Below, piece by piece: positions 6,253 through 6,668 of a DNA stretch of 6,668 bases. The DNA lies in assembly GCA_017999015.1 (NCBI GenBank), contig JAGOBZ010000001.1, forward strand, positions 1 to 6,668, in the 5' to 3' direction. The DNA comes from Kiritimatiellia bacterium (GTDB lineage Bacteria > Verrucomicrobiota > Kiritimatiellia > RFP12 > UBA1067). Within the stretch, counting starts at the first letter, position 1. Every line of letters starts with the position of its first letter. The position numbers and the translations under genes are program-made. Below the pieces are notes generated by a model. That model saw nothing but the letters and a program-made list of their open reading frames with translations, searched no databases and was not told the DNA's origin.

Positions 6253-6668
6253 TGCGGCTCGGTATTCTCGGTGGCAGTTTCAATCCGATCCACCTCGGCC
6301 ATCTCTTGATCGGCTGTGCGGCGGCCGAGGCCTTTCAGCTTGACCGCGTGCTGCTGCTGCCCTGTTCGGTGTCGCCTTTCAAAGTTGGCGCGACGGATCT
6401 GGCGCCGGGCCCGGACCGCTTGGAGATGGTGCGGCGCAGCGTGGCGGGCGATCCGCTTTTCGAGGCGTCTGACCTCGATCTGGTGCGCGGCGGGGTGTCG
6501 TATGCGGTCGAGTCGGTGCGTGCGCTGCGCGCGTGTTATCCGGAGGCGAACCTTTTCTTCATTATCGGCGGAGATTCACTGCGCGAACTTTCGCATTGGC
6601 ACAAGATCGGTGAGATGCTGGCGCTGTGTGACGTGATCACGGTTCAGAGGCCGGGGGTCACGCTGGCG
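6252..6668 (+). CDS. nadD: Nicotinate-nucleotide adenylyltransferase NadD, 3'-truncated
   Basis: This is the first 139 residues of an enzyme normally about 190-220 long; the frame is open to the right edge. NadD transfers AMP from ATP to nicotinate mononucleotide, giving deamido-NAD, the step before NAD synthetase, in the cytoplasm. The nucleotidyltransferase signature G-G-S-F-N-P-I-H-L-G-H (7-17) is complete, with both His residues that contact the phosphates. F-I-I-G-G-D-S-L (104-111) followed by H-W-H (115-117) matches the conserved G-x-D-S and tW-h segment of NadD. The segment that is usually P-P-H-K reads S-P-F-K here (about 41-44), with Phe for His. The second signature (I-S-S-T-x-I-R) lies beyond the window. 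The ATG overlaps the ATPase stop as TGATG, behind a strong GAGGAGG, so it is translationally coupled. The family-level alternative, the coenzyme A enzyme CoaD, is shorter and lacks the G-x-D-S/W-h pattern. Confidence 0.93.

Overview
This is a GC-rich stretch of bacterial DNA, densely coded on the + strand, with third codon positions dominated by G and C. Gene 2 has a lipobox and gene 3 a Sec signal peptide, so the first half encodes an exported set, most likely from a Gram-negative, polysaccharide-using bacterium. The style of gene 2 recalls glycosidase-like lipoproteins of the Verrucomicrobiota/Kiritimatiellota/Planctomycetota group. That placement is an inference from memory and is weak; nothing in the window fixes the taxon.

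Region A (1-4636) is a tight three-gene run. It holds the C-terminal 328 residues of a serine beta-lactamase-family hydrolase (cut by the left edge), a 769-residue glycoside-hydrolase-like lipoprotein, and a 441-residue secreted SGNH/GDSL hydrolase. Stop and start codons overlap (ATGA) at the first junction and nearly so at the second, which suggests one mRNA with coupled translation. The likely theme is envelope or periplasmic breakdown of an esterified glycan or glycoside: a barrel enzyme for the sugar backbone and an esterase for acyl groups. The beta-lactamase-fold protein could be a second esterase or a peptidase. The substrate cannot be read from the sequence.

Region B (4637-4832) is the only real intergenic gap (196 bases). 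It is unusually rich in the pentamer TGTCA/CGTCA, including an 11-base tandem repeat, and contains a short palindrome, a possible bulged stem-loop and a candidate sigma70-type promoter for the downstream genes. On the - strand it also holds a 29-codon ORF preceded by a near-perfect Shine-Dalgarno sequence.

Region C (4833-6668) is a second compact operon: a DUF493 (YbeD-like) small protein, a UgpC/MsmK/MalK-type ABC ATPase without adjacent permease or binding-protein genes, and nadD, which begins on the last base of the ATPase stop codon and runs off the right edge. It mixes NAD biosynthesis with the energy-coupling subunit of sugar importers. No tRNA, rRNA, mobile element, CRISPR array or clear rho-independent terminator was seen.
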